DNA from: Bacteroidota bacterium
GTDB taxonomy: Bacteria > Bacteroidota > Bacteroidia > Bacteroidales > F082
Length of the DNA: 33,369 nucleotides
Direction: 5' to 3'
Assembly (NCBI GenBank): GCA_018336075.1
Contig: JAGXRB010000048.1
Coordinates: 1-33,369, forward strand
Made by a program: the position numbers and the translations under genes
Shown: piece after piece, positions 1-8,373 of the stretch
How positions within the stretch are numbered: position 1 is the first letter of the stretch
Layout: the number at the start of each line of letters is the position of its first letter
Notes under the pieces: model-generated
Database searches by the model: none
What the model was told of the DNA's origin: nothing
Seen by the model: only the letters and a program-made list of their open reading frames with translations

Positions 1-1
1 A

Positions 2-658
2 GAATACAGAAAAGACGACTCAACAGGTTCTGGCGAAAGAGACGTCAGAAGATCTTCGTCGCCTGAAAGAAGTGCCCGCTATGGCGATCGTCCAAGAGAA
101 GAAAGTGGCTTCAAACCATACGGCGCCGGCCGCGACGACAGAGGTCCAAAAAGAGAATACAGAAAAGATGATACATCAGGTTCTGGCGAAAGAGACGCCA
201 GAAGATCTTCAGCGCCAGAAAGAGGTGGCCGTTTTGGCGATCGTCCGAGAGAAGAAGGCAGCTTCAAACCTTACGGCGCCGGTCGTGATGACAGAGGTCC
301 AAAAAGAGAATACAGAAAAGACGACACATCAGGTTCAGGCGAAAGAGACGTCAGAAGATCTTCAGTCCCGGAAAGAGGTGGCCGCTACGGCGATCGTCCA
401 AGAGAAGAAAGTGGTTTCAAACCATACGGCGCCGGTCGCGATGACAGAGGCCCAAAACGTGAATACAGAAAAGACGAAGGATCGGGTTCAGGCGAAAGAG
501 ATTCCAGAAGATCTTCAGCACCAGAAAGAGGTGGCCGTTTTGGCGATCGTCCGAGAGAAGAAAGTGGTTTCAAACCATCCGGCGCCGGTCGCGATGACAG
601 AGCTCCAAAAAGAGAATACAGAAAAGATTCAGAGCGTGATGGCGGTGCAAAGTCTGCA
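2..658 (+). repeat. 153-bp in-frame tandem repeats in the pseudouridine synthase gene
   Basis: The marker GAATACAGAAAAGA occurs at 2, 155, 308, 461 and 614, an exact 153-bp (51-codon) spacing. Four full units are visible, plus the start of a fifth that diverges after about 620. Units differ by scattered substitutions but no frame-breaking indels, as expected for expansion under coding constraint. The array continues beyond the left window edge, so the total copy number is unknown. Confidence 0.93.
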
Positions 659-1447
659 GGCCGAACTTTTTCCAAAACCGGAGGGAAGTATTCCAAAGGT
701 GAAAAAGAAGCACCTCCGGTTCCAATTATGAAGGATATTATTCGCTTAAACAAATATCTGGCTGATGCCGGAATTTGCTCAAGACGCGAAGCCGATAAGC
801 TTATTCAGGCAGGAACAGTGACTGTCAACGGTGAAATTGTGACAGAACTTGGCACCAAAGTCAGCATCTTTGATAAGGTGATTTATGGCGGTCAGGCGCT
901 GAAACGTGAAAAACTTCGCTACGTATTGCTCAATAAACCAAAAGGTTATATTACAACTTCTGATGATCCTTTCGATAGGAAAACGGTAATGGAGCTGGTA
1001 GCAAATGCCTGTGAAGAACGCATATATCCTGTTGGCAGGCTCGATCGCAACACGCTGGGCCTATTGCTTTTAACCAATGATGGCGATCTCGCTAAAAGAC
1101 TTACGCACCCAAAACATGGTGTGAAAAAACTTTATCATGTTGAACTGGATAAACCTTTAACAAAGAACGACCTGTTGCGCATTGCAGATGGTCTCGAACT
1201 GGAAGATGGTCTTATTCAGGTTGATGCTGTTTCTTATGTGGAAGCAGCTGAAAGTAAAAAGGAAATAGGAATACAGATTCATTCAGGTAAAAACCATATC
1301 GTACGCCGCATATTTGAACACCTTGGCTATAAAGTTGAGAAACTGGATCGTGTCGATTTTGCAAACCTTACGAAGTATAATCTTCCAAGAGGAAGGTGGC
1401 GTCATCTTACTCCACAAGAAATCACTTTGCTTCAAAGGATAAAGTAG
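2..1447 (+). CDS. Large-subunit rRNA pseudouridine synthase (RluB/RluF/RsuA family), 5'-truncated by the window edge
   Basis: Converts a specific uridine of rRNA to pseudouridine in the cytoplasm. The frame is open from base 2 to the TAG at 1445-1447, so the gene starts before the window; the ATG at 728 is internal. From that Met comes an S4 RNA-binding domain (LNKYLADAGICSRREADKLI), then the synthase domain with the catalytic-Asp motif GRLDRNTLGLLLLTNDGDL and a C-terminal KNHIVRRIFEHLGYKV motif typical of RsuA-like enzymes. Before the S4 domain lie more than 240 residues of Arg/Asp/Gly-rich, low-complexity sequence in 51-residue tandem repeats (GAGRDDRGPKREYRKD and relatives), probably disordered and possibly RNA-binding. 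Long charged N-terminal extensions are common in Bacteroidota members of this family. The family is clear; which subfamily and which uridine cannot be told here. Confidence 0.9.
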   Translation, partial: EYRKDDSTGSGERDVRRSSSPERSARYGDRPREESGFKPYGAGRDDRGPKREYRKDDTSGSGERDARRSSAPERGGRFGDRPREEGSFKPYGAGRDDRGPKREYRKDDTSGSGERDVRRSSVPERGGRYGDRPREESGFKPYGAGRDDRGPKREYRKDEGSGSGERDSRRSSAPERGGRFGDRPREESGFKPSGAGRDDRAPKREYRKDSERDGGAKSAGRTFSKTGGKYSKGEKEAPPVPIMKDIIRLNKYLADAGICSRREADKLIQAGTVTVNGEIVTELGTKVSIFDKVIYGGQALKREKLRYVLLNKPKGYITTSDDPFDRKTVMELVANACEERIYPVGRLDRNTLGLLLLTNDGDLAKRLTHPKHGVKKLYHVELDKPLTKNDLLRIADGLELEDGLIQVDAVSYVEAAESKKEIGIQIHSGKNHIVRRIFEHLGYKVEKLDRVDFANLTKYNLPRGRWRHLTPQEITLLQRIK

Positions 1448-1495
1448 TCCAGAAACCAATTTTCGGGCTACATTGAATATCAGTTGAAATAAAAA

Positions 1496-1550
1496 CTCAG
1501 GGCAAAAAGTGAATGTAGTATTTTACATCACTTTTTGCCCTGAGCTTTTT
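1496..1550. terminator. Bidirectional Rho-independent terminator
   Basis: The arms CTCAGGGCAAAAAGTGAATG and CATCACTTTTTGCCCTGAG form a stem of about 20 bp with one unpaired base and a short AT-rich loop. A T run follows on the plus strand (GCTTTTTAC), and an A run precedes it, giving T's on the minus strand. It lies between convergent genes (the pseudouridine synthase ending at 1447 and the S46 peptidase ending at 1573), so it probably serves both. Confidence 0.85.
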
Positions 1551-1572
1551 ACTATAGTTTTCTTTAGAAGCT

Positions 1573-3828
1573 TTATAGCGCTTCTGTGCGCACAGGCTTT
1601 GGTTCAGCTTTGCGGATCGTCAGCTCGTCGATCAGATTGGTAGCACCGGCAAACTTATCAATGATAAACAAAACGTAGCGGATATCAACATTGATGGTGC
1701 GCTGAAGGTCGGTTTCAAATGCAATATCACCGCTCATTGCTTCCCAGTTGCCATCGAAAGCAATTCCAATAAGTTCTCCTTTACCATTGATGACAGGGCT
1801 TCCGGAGTTGCCGCCTGTAATGTCGTTGGTGCTGAGAAAACATACGATCAATTCATCATCTGCGCCATAAGGTCCGAAATCACGTTTTTCAATAAGCTCT
1901 TTCAGTTTGGCAGGAACAATAAATTCATCATTGGTTGGGTCTTCTTTTTCAAGAATTCCATGCATTGTCGTTACATAATTGTAATGAACGGCGTCAGCAG
2001 GAAAATAGTCCTTTACACTTCCATAGCTCATACGCATGGTAGAATTGGCGTCCGGATAAAATACCTTATCAGGATTCATTTCTCTTAATCCTTTCACAAA
2101 AAGCCTTTTAGCTTCAGTGAGCGATGATTGTGCGGCACGAAAACCACCGGCTACTTCCATTGTTTTAGATAAAAATCCATCAGCAAGCTGTATTGCCGGA
2201 TCATTATTTAGTGTTTTGAGGTTTGGTGCATTCAGAAATGCGTTTACGCTTGCTTCACTGGTAAAGATTGATCTTTTGAAAACATCTTCTGCCAGGGCAT
2301 CAAAATTGCCCTTGTGCTTTTTGTACATCTCTGCTACAACAGCCGGCTGCATGCCAACGGTTGTGTTTTTGTAATACATGTTTAACAACTCAGAAAGAAC
2401 TTTTTGATCTGCCGGGGCATGATAATTTTTGAAATTGTCAGCAACACCTTCACGAAGACTTTCAATGGCTTTGGCAAGCTGATCTTTGCGGTCGCTCTGC
2501 ATTTTTTTAGCCATGTCCTTGTCTTTAGGAAGATCTTTTTTATCAATAGGTTTCATAAGTTCTTTCAAGCTGCTGAAATTCATTGCGTAACCAACGATTT
2601 CGGCACCGCCCATGCCAGCCAGATTGGTGTAGAGCAGCGGTTCAATTGTTTCGCCCATAGCGCTGTAACCTGATTCCATAGTTGACAGCACTTCGCCATA
2701 TTCTTGTTTGCGTGCTTCATCCGCATTCACCCATTCAGTAAAAGTGGTTTCAAGCATTTGTTTTTTGCCATGCACATCAAGTCTTTTAAGGCCGCGAGTC
2801 TGTCCAATGAGGTATTTCCAGGTGTTGGCAACACTGGCATGTTTTGAAGCATATTGGATTTTTACCTTTTGATCCTCATCCATAAACTCTTTCCATGTCT
2901 CAAGTTTTTTGCCAAAGAGCTCGATGATGGACGGATATTGCTCTTCAAGATTAAAATCAACGCCGAAAGAAGTTAAATAGCGATCGGTGGAACCAGGAAA
3001 TCCCCAGATCATTGAGAAGTCACCTTTCTGAACGCCATCAAGGCTAACAGGCAAGTGGTGCTTTGGTTTCAGAGGAATGTTTTCCGGACTGTAATCGGCA
3101 GGTGATCCATCAGGCGCTGTGTAAACTCTCAAAATTGCAAAATCTCCGGTATGTCGTGGCCACATCCAGTTGTCGGTGTCACCACCAAATTTTCCGATGG
3201 ATGAAGGAGGCGCTCCAACAAGTCTTACATCGCGATAGACAACATAGAGAAACAGATAGTATTCATTGCCTTCAAAGAAACTTTTTACCACAGCATGGTA
3301 TTTACCGTCTTCATTGTAGGTTTTACGGAGTTCGGCTGTTTTTTTGCGAATGGCTGCACTGCGCTCTTCCTGTGTCATGCTATCAGCTACAACTGAAAAC
3401 ACACTATCAGTGATGTCAGCCATGCTGATAAGAAATGATGCTGTTGTGCCTTCATTAGGCAGTTCTTCTTTCATGTTCATGGCCCAAAAACCGTTGGCGA
3501 GATAGTCGTTTTCGACAGAACTGTGTTTTTGAATCATGTCGTAGGCACAATGATGGTTTGTGAACATAAGACCTTGGTCAGAAACAATTTCACCTGTGCA
3601 AAAATATCCGTTTGGCGTTGGGCTGTTTGATAAACCAACTATTGCATCTTTGATGCTCGAGTTATTGATGCTGTAGATTTCTTCTGCAGTCAGTTTAAGA
3701 CCGGCCTTCTGCATGTCGGTATAATTCAGTCGCTCAACAAACATGGGCAACCACATACCTTCGTCGGCATAAACTTTCACCGACATGGATGTCAGGATAA
3801 ATGCCAGAATGAATAACAATTTTTTCAT
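1573..3828 (-). CDS. S46 family dipeptidyl-peptidase, DPP7-like
   Basis: Secreted or periplasmic serine exopeptidase that removes dipeptides from the N-termini of oligopeptides. The 751-aa protein begins with a signal peptide (MKKLLFILAFILTSMSVKVYA). The chymotrypsin-like triad is visible: His in TNHHCAYD (about 92-93), Asp in RHTGDFAI (229), and Ser675 in GGNSGSPVING. The family uses the residue 18 positions after the catalytic Ser to set specificity: Arg gives the Asp/Glu-specific DPP11 and Gly gives DPP7. Here it is Gly (FDGNWEA), favouring a DPP7-like preference for hydrophobic P1 residues; that rule is from memory of the Porphyromonas enzymes. Length matches the family. An M49 dipeptidyl-peptidase lies upstream on the same strand, so the two probably serve peptide scavenging together. 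Confidence 0.93.
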   Translation of the reverse strand: MKKLLFILAFILTSMSVKVYADEGMWLPMFVERLNYTDMQKAGLKLTAEEIYSINNSSIKDAIVGLSNSPTPNGYFCTGEIVSDQGLMFTNHHCAYDMIQKHSSVENDYLANGFWAMNMKEELPNEGTTASFLISMADITDSVFSVVADSMTQEERSAAIRKKTAELRKTYNEDGKYHAVVKSFFEGNEYYLFLYVVYRDVRLVGAPPSSIGKFGGDTDNWMWPRHTGDFAILRVYTAPDGSPADYSPENIPLKPKHHLPVSLDGVQKGDFSMIWGFPGSTDRYLTSFGVDFNLEEQYPSIIELFGKKLETWKEFMDEDQKVKIQYASKHASVANTWKYLIGQTRGLKRLDVHGKKQMLETTFTEWVNADEARKQEYGEVLSTMESGYSAMGETIEPLLYTNLAGMGGAEIVGYAMNFSSLKELMKPIDKKDLPKDKDMAKKMQSDRKDQLAKAIESLREGVADNFKNYHAPADQKVLSELLNMYYKNTTVGMQPAVVAEMYKKHKGNFDALAEDVFKRSIFTSEASVNAFLNAPNLKTLNNDPAIQLADGFLSKTMEVAGGFRAAQSSLTEAKRLFVKGLREMNPDKVFYPDANSTMRMSYGSVKDYFPADAVHYNYVTTMHGILEKEDPTNDEFIVPAKLKELIEKRDFGPYGADDELIVCFLSTNDITGGNSGSPVINGKGELIGIAFDGNWEAMSGDIAFETDLQRTINVDIRYVLFIIDKFAGATNLIDELTIRKAEPKPVRTEAL

Positions 3829-3979
3829 AAATGATTTACTATTAGTTATTTGATAAAAGTTTTTATCTCACATATTTAATACCAAAAAGTGCAACAGCTT
3901 GAAAACAAAAGCCATGTTAGGTCTAACGATTGGCCAGGCTTGTTCGCTTAAGAACACGGAGCTGTGCGAAAACGAACAA

Positions 3980-5626
3980 TTATTTCAAACCAAGCATTTG
4001 TGGTCCCATTTCAAAATAAATGTCAACCGGAATTCCTTTTTCTGTTATGCGGTCCAGATCGGCCTGTAGTTGAGGTTTGACAACACCTTCAGAAGATATC
4101 CATTCCTTCACCATTTCATAGTCTCCATTGCCCTGAGCCATGAGGATTTTTCCGGTAAGCTTTCTGCTTGCCTCCATCATTTTTTCCATGTCAATGGCAT
4201 AAGTACCATCTTCACTTCTGCTGAATGCGCCTTCCTCAAGGAAATAATTAAAAGTCATCATATTGGCTTTTCCATGTGCGCTTGCAGCACCAAAACGCAC
4301 TGATCGGAAGAATCCTGCCATAAAAGTCACATAATTATCCATGAGTTCGGTGTCGCGGAATTCGCCCATCTCATGAAGTTTTGTAACTAGAAAAAGACCC
4401 AGAATGTCGGCTTTGGCCTCTTCAAGCGGGGAATATTGTTCACGCAGGGCTTTGCGTACTGTTGAAGTTCCGTCGATGGTGTTTTTAATACCCATTCCGT
4501 GTGCCACTTCATGAAACATTGTGTTACTGAAAAATGCATCAAAAGTGATATGTTTTCTTTGTTCAGGGGCGATCAATTCTGTTGAAATAGGCACCAGAAT
4601 GTTATCAAACTTGGCTTTCATAGAGTTTTTCAACTGCAGTTTGCGTGAGCCTTTTTCCAGATGCACTTTCTCATCATTTGGCAGGTTGATAGCAATGGTT
4701 TTGCCGGCCATATTGCAATCGCCTGCATAAAACACTACATCGTATGCATTGAGGTCGGCATCTGAACCGGGTACTTCTTTCTTGTAGTTTTCTTCTACCG
4801 GAAGTTGTTTTTGCAGATCGGGAAGAAACTTGGCATAGTGGGAAAGTCTGTCGCTCCATGCGATATCTTTAATAAGAATGAAAGCTTCATGGGCTGCTTT
4901 ATAACCAAAAAGACCATCTACATAATTTTCGATTGGCCCGATAACCAGATCAACATTGTTGTTGCGTACATCCATCCACGCCATATCGCTTTCAAGATAG
5001 TCATCAGTGCGAAGTGCTTTGGCACGTAATTTAAGATAGCTCGCAAACTCTGCATCACCTGCAAGTTCGGAAGCTTGTTCAAGCAATAAAGCGGCTTCTT
5101 CAATCTGTGCTGCATAAACTTCGTGATACCAGACTGATTTCAAATTGCCCTCATCATCGCGTACGATGAGTGTATAAAGGCTGGTTTTATTTGGGTCTTC
5201 AAAAGCTTCGAATTCTTCTTTGGTCATATCAACCGGATAAAACTGTGCTCCTGGAGGCATTGTGCCGAATCCTTCCAGAAATGGTTTTTGGTTGTCAAGT
5301 TGGTCCCATGGGCCATAATTGATTTCTGCAAATTTACGGGCTTTTGGATCTTCAATTTTTGACAGGAATGCATCTTTTGGACCAATATTTTGTGTCCAGA
5401 AAATATCATCCATGATAGTAGCCGCCTTAAACAGCAAGCTTAGCATTTCTTTTTCATTGGCGCTTAAGTGCGAGATGTCAGCAGTAAGCGAAACCTGCAC
5501 ATACTTATTCAATAAAATGTCCATAGGATCAGTTTTTGTTTCTTCTTTTTGAGTTCCTGATGTACAGGCAGCCATTGTGATCATGCCGGCTAAGATCAAA
5601 AAGAGTTTGAATGTCTTCTTTACCAT
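3980..5626 (-). CDS. M49 family dipeptidyl-peptidase III-like lipoprotein (pentapeptide HExxH type)
   Basis: Zinc exopeptidase releasing dipeptides from peptide N-termini, here predicted to be lipid-anchored. The ORF track begins at 5716, but I place the start at the Met at 5626, because MVKKTFKLFLILAGMITMAAC is a complete lipoprotein signal with lipobox MAAC. That gives 548 aa. Zinc motifs are HEVAH (about residue 371) and EEAKAD (about 30 residues later), the spacing seen in M49. Classical DPP III has a hexapeptide HExxGH; this one has the shorter HExxH described for a minority branch (for example the Caldithrix enzyme and plant homologues). The 151-bp gap to the S46 gene downstream allows separate or shared transcription. 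Family call is strong; substrate range is not determinable. Confidence 0.88.
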   Translation of the reverse strand: MVKKTFKLFLILAGMITMAACTSGTQKEETKTDPMDILLNKYVQVSLTADISHLSANEKEMLSLLFKAATIMDDIFWTQNIGPKDAFLSKIEDPKARKFAEINYGPWDQLDNQKPFLEGFGTMPPGAQFYPVDMTKEEFEAFEDPNKTSLYTLIVRDDEGNLKSVWYHEVYAAQIEEAALLLEQASELAGDAEFASYLKLRAKALRTDDYLESDMAWMDVRNNNVDLVIGPIENYVDGLFGYKAAHEAFILIKDIAWSDRLSHYAKFLPDLQKQLPVEENYKKEVPGSDADLNAYDVVFYAGDCNMAGKTIAINLPNDEKVHLEKGSRKLQLKNSMKAKFDNILVPISTELIAPEQRKHITFDAFFSNTMFHEVAHGMGIKNTIDGTSTVRKALREQYSPLEEAKADILGLFLVTKLHEMGEFRDTELMDNYVTFMAGFFRSVRFGAASAHGKANMMTFNYFLEEGAFSRSEDGTYAIDMEKMMEASRKLTGKILMAQGNGDYEMVKEWISSEGVVKPQLQADLDRITEKGIPVDIYFEMGPQMLGLK

Positions 5627-5747
5627 TGTGTTATAGTTTTTGGGTTTACCCGACAAATGTAATGCTATTCTGTAAGAATCAGCGCTTTCGTTGTGAAAAA
5701 AGTAACAGGAGGGCACATTATAATTATGCCAATTTAAGCTTATTCAA

Positions 5748-5782
5748 TAAAAAAGCCCTGCCGTTTCGGGCAAGGCTTTTGG
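5748..5782 (-). terminator. Rho-independent terminator for the carboxypeptidase-regulatory-like gene
   Basis: The arms AAAAGCCCTGCC and GGCAAGGCTTTT pair over 12 bp with one mismatch around a 6-nt loop. On the minus strand the stem is followed by a T run (TTTTTTATTG). It lies about 30 bp past the stop of the minus-strand gene ending at 5810 and upstream of the M49 gene, separating the two units. Confidence 0.8.
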
Positions 5783-5809
5783 GGCAAAGGGCTTCAAAAG
5801 GCAGATGGA

Positions 5810-6736
5810 TCAACTGCCGGAAGCCAGCTTCTTAAGCTTGAAGTTCCACACAACATGGTCGTTCAGGCCCAGTTCAAAAGAAGCGATTTCAGGCACTTCA
5901 TAGCCTGGCGCATGACAGCTCAGGGTGATATGTCCTGCCGGCAGTTCGTCAAACAGAAAATCGCCATCCGCATCCGTGGTGACAGACCATCCTTGCTCGA
6001 TGATTTTGACCAAGGCACCGGCTACCGGCAGACCTGTGGTTGTATCGCTCACAGTGCCAGTTATATCGGAAGTCATGTTGTTACCTGATTTGGAGCTGGC
6101 ACGTTTCACCCTGCGCAAACGCTGGAAGTTTTTTGCCAGCACCTGGTTTTCGGGAGCATTGAAGCGAACAAACTGGTCGAGTTCAAAACGCAGGATGGTG
6201 TTGCACTCTTTGATGAGGGTGTTCACGGCATCGCGTTCGGCACGTCGGACATCCAACTGGTTCTGGGTAGTGTTGAAAGCCTGTTGATAGCCGGCAAGCA
6301 TTTCTTCAAAACCATCCATGAAGCTGCTGTCGAGACCAAGCGCTTGAGCAGCAGCCATCTGCGAATTTATCAGGCTAAGTTCATCGTGCGCCACCTGAAG
6401 CATCATTTTGGCCGAAGTCGTGTTGATCATTTTCTTGTACCTGGTGAAGGCGGCCAACATCGCGCTGTTTTGGGTGCCTTTAGCCAGCATGATACCAAAT
6501 TCAGTCATCCGCTTAAGCTGGTTTTGAAGGTTTTCACGTTGCGACTTGCGCTCGGCATAAAAGCTGTTCACAGGGCGCACAAGGTTGTTGAGACGGTTGG
6601 AGAGTTCGAGCGATTTGCTGTAGAAACGGTCTCTGAACGCGATGGCGTTCGGTTTTCCATCGAAGGTGCTGCTGTGATTTTCGAGCACTCGTTTGATGGC
6701 ATTGAATTTCTGAATAATAGTGATTTCTCTGGTCAT
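5810..6736 (-). CDS. Helical protein with C-terminal carboxypeptidase-regulatory-like domain
   Basis: 308 aa with no recognised enzymatic motif. Residues 1 to about 220 look all-helical with scattered charged heptads and no signal peptide or membrane segment. Residues 225-308 form a CarboxypepD_reg-like beta-sandwich (DITGTVSDTTTGLPVAGALV, then DADGDFLFDELPAGHITL), a fold usually found in exported or outer-membrane proteins of this phylum. An export signal is therefore missing where one might expect it. The start is 11 bp downstream of the 105-aa gene on the same strand, so the two are probably co-transcribed from the promoter-like repeat at 7084-7109. A hairpin at 5748-5782 ends the unit. 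No specific function can be assigned. Confidence 0.8.
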   Translation of the reverse strand: MTREITIIQKFNAIKRVLENHSSTFDGKPNAIAFRDRFYSKSLELSNRLNNLVRPVNSFYAERKSQRENLQNQLKRMTEFGIMLAKGTQNSAMLAAFTRYKKMINTTSAKMMLQVAHDELSLINSQMAAAQALGLDSSFMDGFEEMLAGYQQAFNTTQNQLDVRRAERDAVNTLIKECNTILRFELDQFVRFNAPENQVLAKNFQRLRRVKRASSKSGNNMTSDITGTVSDTTTGLPVAGALVKIIEQGWSVTTDADGDFLFDELPAGHITLSCHAPGYEVPEIASFELGLNDHVVWNFKLKKLASGS

Positions 6737-6747
6737 TGTAAAAAGTA

Positions 6748-7065
6748 TTATGAAGTAATTGAAAAGTATAATGAAGTAAATAAAAATTTTAGCGACGAAA
6801 TAGTCCTTCCCGGAGGGGCATTGCTCCCGGCGATGGTGTGAAACCTGATCTGCTGGAGCTTGCGCAGGTCGATGGTGAATGCGTAAATTTCACCAATTCC
6901 CAATGGTGGTGGTATGAAACGCCGGCCGGCTACCCTGACCAACAACCACAGTGTTTTAATTTTATGCCATGTCAGTGGATTGGCGTGCCGGACCTTTTTT
7001 GTTTCTGTCAGCCGCTCCCCGAACTTACGGGCAAGCTGCTCTATCATGTGAAGGAATGTTGTCAT
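6748..7065 (-). CDS. Small protein of unknown function, first gene of a two-gene minus-strand unit
   Basis: 105 aa, rich in Arg/Lys, with no motif I recognise. I prefer it to the overlapping plus-strand ORF 6838-7080 for two reasons: its ATG lies 18 bp downstream of a 26-bp sequence shared with the sigma-factor operon at 30642-30667, and its stop lies 11 bp before the next minus-strand start. The first half (MTTFLHMIEQLARKFGERL) reads like ordinary protein. The second half (about residues 50-105) is less convincing and may run through an intergenic repeat, so the original gene may have been shorter or frameshifted. Confidence 0.45.
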   Translation of the reverse strand: MTTFLHMIEQLARKFGERLTETKKVRHANPLTWHKIKTLWLLVRVAGRRFIPPPLGIGEIYAFTIDLRKLQQIRFHTIAGSNAPPGRTISSLKFLFTSLYFSITS

Positions 7066-7083
7066 ATTTTTATTCTTTAACTT

Positions 7084-7109
7084 CTACTTATTAGGCAAAA
7101 CCGTGACAA
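7084..7109 (-). promoter_or_regulatory. Left copy of 26-bp inverted sequence; probable promoter of the 105-aa gene
   Basis: Contains TAGGCAAAACCGTGACAA, the exact reverse complement of part of 30642-30667; over 26 bp the two copies match at 24 positions. Read on the minus strand it is TTGTCACGG-TTTTGCCTA-(A)TAAGTAG, ending 18 bp before the ATG at 7065. The position relative to the start codon is almost the same at both sites, which favours a promoter or operator. An ECF-type promoter read by the sigma-like protein of the right-hand operon is my inference. Confidence 0.6.
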
Positions 7110-7301
7110 AAGTGTAAAGTGCTGGTATATATGTTTTTATGTTGATTGGTTTAGAGGCTTTTGGCCATTAGCTGCTAGCTTTTGGCTGGATTGTTGAAAA
7201 TTCGGAAGATTTGGCTACGGAGAAATCGCCGGAAAAAATGCGATTTGGGCAGTTGAGGAAGTGTGAGAACAGGGTAGAATTTGACTTATATACCCTCAGG
7301 G

Positions 7302-7655
7302 CACAAAAAGAATGCGTCCGCACACAAAAAGAATGCGTCCGCAAGGTTGAAGAACGCGTCAGCATACAAAAAGAATGCGTCCGTAAGGTTGGAGAAGACG
7401 TCCGCAAACAAAAAGAATGCGTCTGCACACAAAAAGAATGCGTCTGTAAGGTTGGAGAACGCGTCTGTATACAAAAAGAACGCGTCCGTAAGGTTGGAGA
7501 ACGCGTCAGCATACAAAAAGAATGCGTCCGCACGGTTGGAGAACGCGTCTGCATACAAAAAGAATGCGTCTGCATACAAAAAGAATGCGTCCGTAAGGTT
7601 GGAGAACGCGTCAGCAAACAAAAAGAATGCGTCTGCAAGGTTGGAGAAGGTCTTT
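7302..7655. repeat. 21-bp-periodic tandem array with two alternating unit types
   Basis: Two 21-bp unit types alternate irregularly: A (acaaaaagaatgcgtccgc) and B (aaggttggagaacgcgtcagc). The pentamer GCGTC, or a one-base variant, recurs every 21 bp from 7314 to 7629, about 16 phased copies. Unit order is roughly A A B A B A A B A B A B A A B A B. Because the units lack stop codons in several frames, both strands show long ORFs (111-161 aa). I treat these as by-products, since none has a start signal or recognisable domain, although expression of a KKNASA/RLENASA repeat protein cannot be excluded. Two helical turns per unit would put every GCGTC on the same DNA face. Confidence 0.9.
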
Positions 7656-7835
7656 CGGAGGACGGAGGTCAGAGATCAGAGGACGGAGGTCAGTAGTCAG
7701 TCATAGATCAGTGGTCTGATAGTCAGTAAATTCACAACCTCAGTTACGAATTACGAATCACCGATCACCGATCACCGATCACCAATCACCGTTCACAGAT
7801 TACCAATCACAAATCACCGATCACCAATCACGATA
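7655..7835. repeat. Short degenerate direct repeats (GGACGGAGGTCAG; ATCACCG)
   Basis: Two low-complexity blocks sit side by side. At about 7658-7695 the phrase GGACGGAGGTCAG occurs twice with GATCAG between and after. At about 7756-7830 the phrase ATCACCG or ATCACCA is repeated many times at 7-10 bp spacing. No coding potential is seen. These look like slippage products common in intergenic DNA of this phylum. Confidence 0.8.
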
Positions 7836-8257
7836 TAGTCACACTGCCAAAAAGATAGATCTCCCAAAGCTTTGAAGATTTCCGAAAATAATAAAACAAA
7901 AGTGTTGGTTAATAAAAAGTTGTTCTATAATTTTACAGCAAATACCGGAAGGGATGAATGTGATAGGCTATTGATGGTTGTTTTGCCTCACAGCAGCTTC
8001 ATTCTGAAGGATTGATCAATTCATGACCCTGAATCCCAGCCGTTATAGTGGGCATGAAGTGATTTTTAAGGGCTGCTTGCACATATTATTAAAGGAAACC
8101 GGGAGGCTGAGAGCCCGGAAAAGGAAGAATTAAAGGGCTATGGTGGATACTGAAAAGTGTCTGTGTGGCTCTTTTGGTGTTTTTTAGTGATTGTGGTTTT
8201 AAAATGATAATGATATGAAGATATTGAATAGTAAGAAGAAAATTGAAGCTGTGATTT
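7836..8257. other. Gene-free stretch before the island
   Basis: No convincing ORF, RNA gene or terminator is seen in this 420-bp stretch. It contains a small GC stem, CCGGG-AGGCTGAGAG-CCCGG at about 8100-8119, embedded in AT-rich DNA. No long inverted or direct repeat other than the palindrome that follows was noticed. Confidence 0.6.
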
Positions 8258-8334
8258 CGCTAACTTGCGGATATCTACGCATAAGTGGCGAGATATACGC
8301 AAAAGAGTGGCGTTTAGCGGCTAGTTGTGTGTAA
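8258..8334. repeat. Imperfect palindrome upstream of the DUF4365 gene (element P0)
   Basis: Outer arms CGCTAA (8258-8263) and TTAGCG (8314-8319) enclose inner 12-bp arms TTGCGGATATCT (8265-8276) and AGATATACGCAA (8291-8302) with one mismatch. Directly after it, TAGTTGTGTGTAA is close to the reverse complement of CTACACACAAC at the start of the next palindrome (P1), so the two face each other across the DUF4365 gene. The layout resembles integron attC or other recombination hairpins, but no exact attC core was found. Confidence 0.6.
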
Positions 8335-8373
8335 TTTTAAAAGACAGTTACTAACAATCAAACTAACATAAAA

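Noticed and set aside
72-731. 219-aa plus-strand ORF at the left edge, and minus-strand ORFs 79-267 and 385-753
   Set aside because: Shadow frames of the 153-bp repeats. The frame continuous with the S4 and synthase domains is open from base 2, and the shadow products are only repeated low-complexity sequence.
6838-7080. 80-aa plus-strand ORF
   Set aside because: Overlaps the minus-strand 105-aa gene, which has a promoter-like site and operon spacing; this frame runs into the opposite gene's leader and has no start signal.
7302-7655. CRISPR array
   Set aside because: Units are contiguous 21-bp tandem repeats without unique spacers, and no cas gene is present.
7168-7706. Four overlapping long ORFs on both strands (111-161 aa)
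   Set aside because: All are produced by the 21-bp array lacking stop codons; none has a start context or domain.
8100-8140. CTGAGAG near a GC stem, resembling the start of a TPP riboswitch
   Set aside because: The conserved downstream half (ACCTGATCTGGATAATGCC-like) is missing and no thiamine gene follows.
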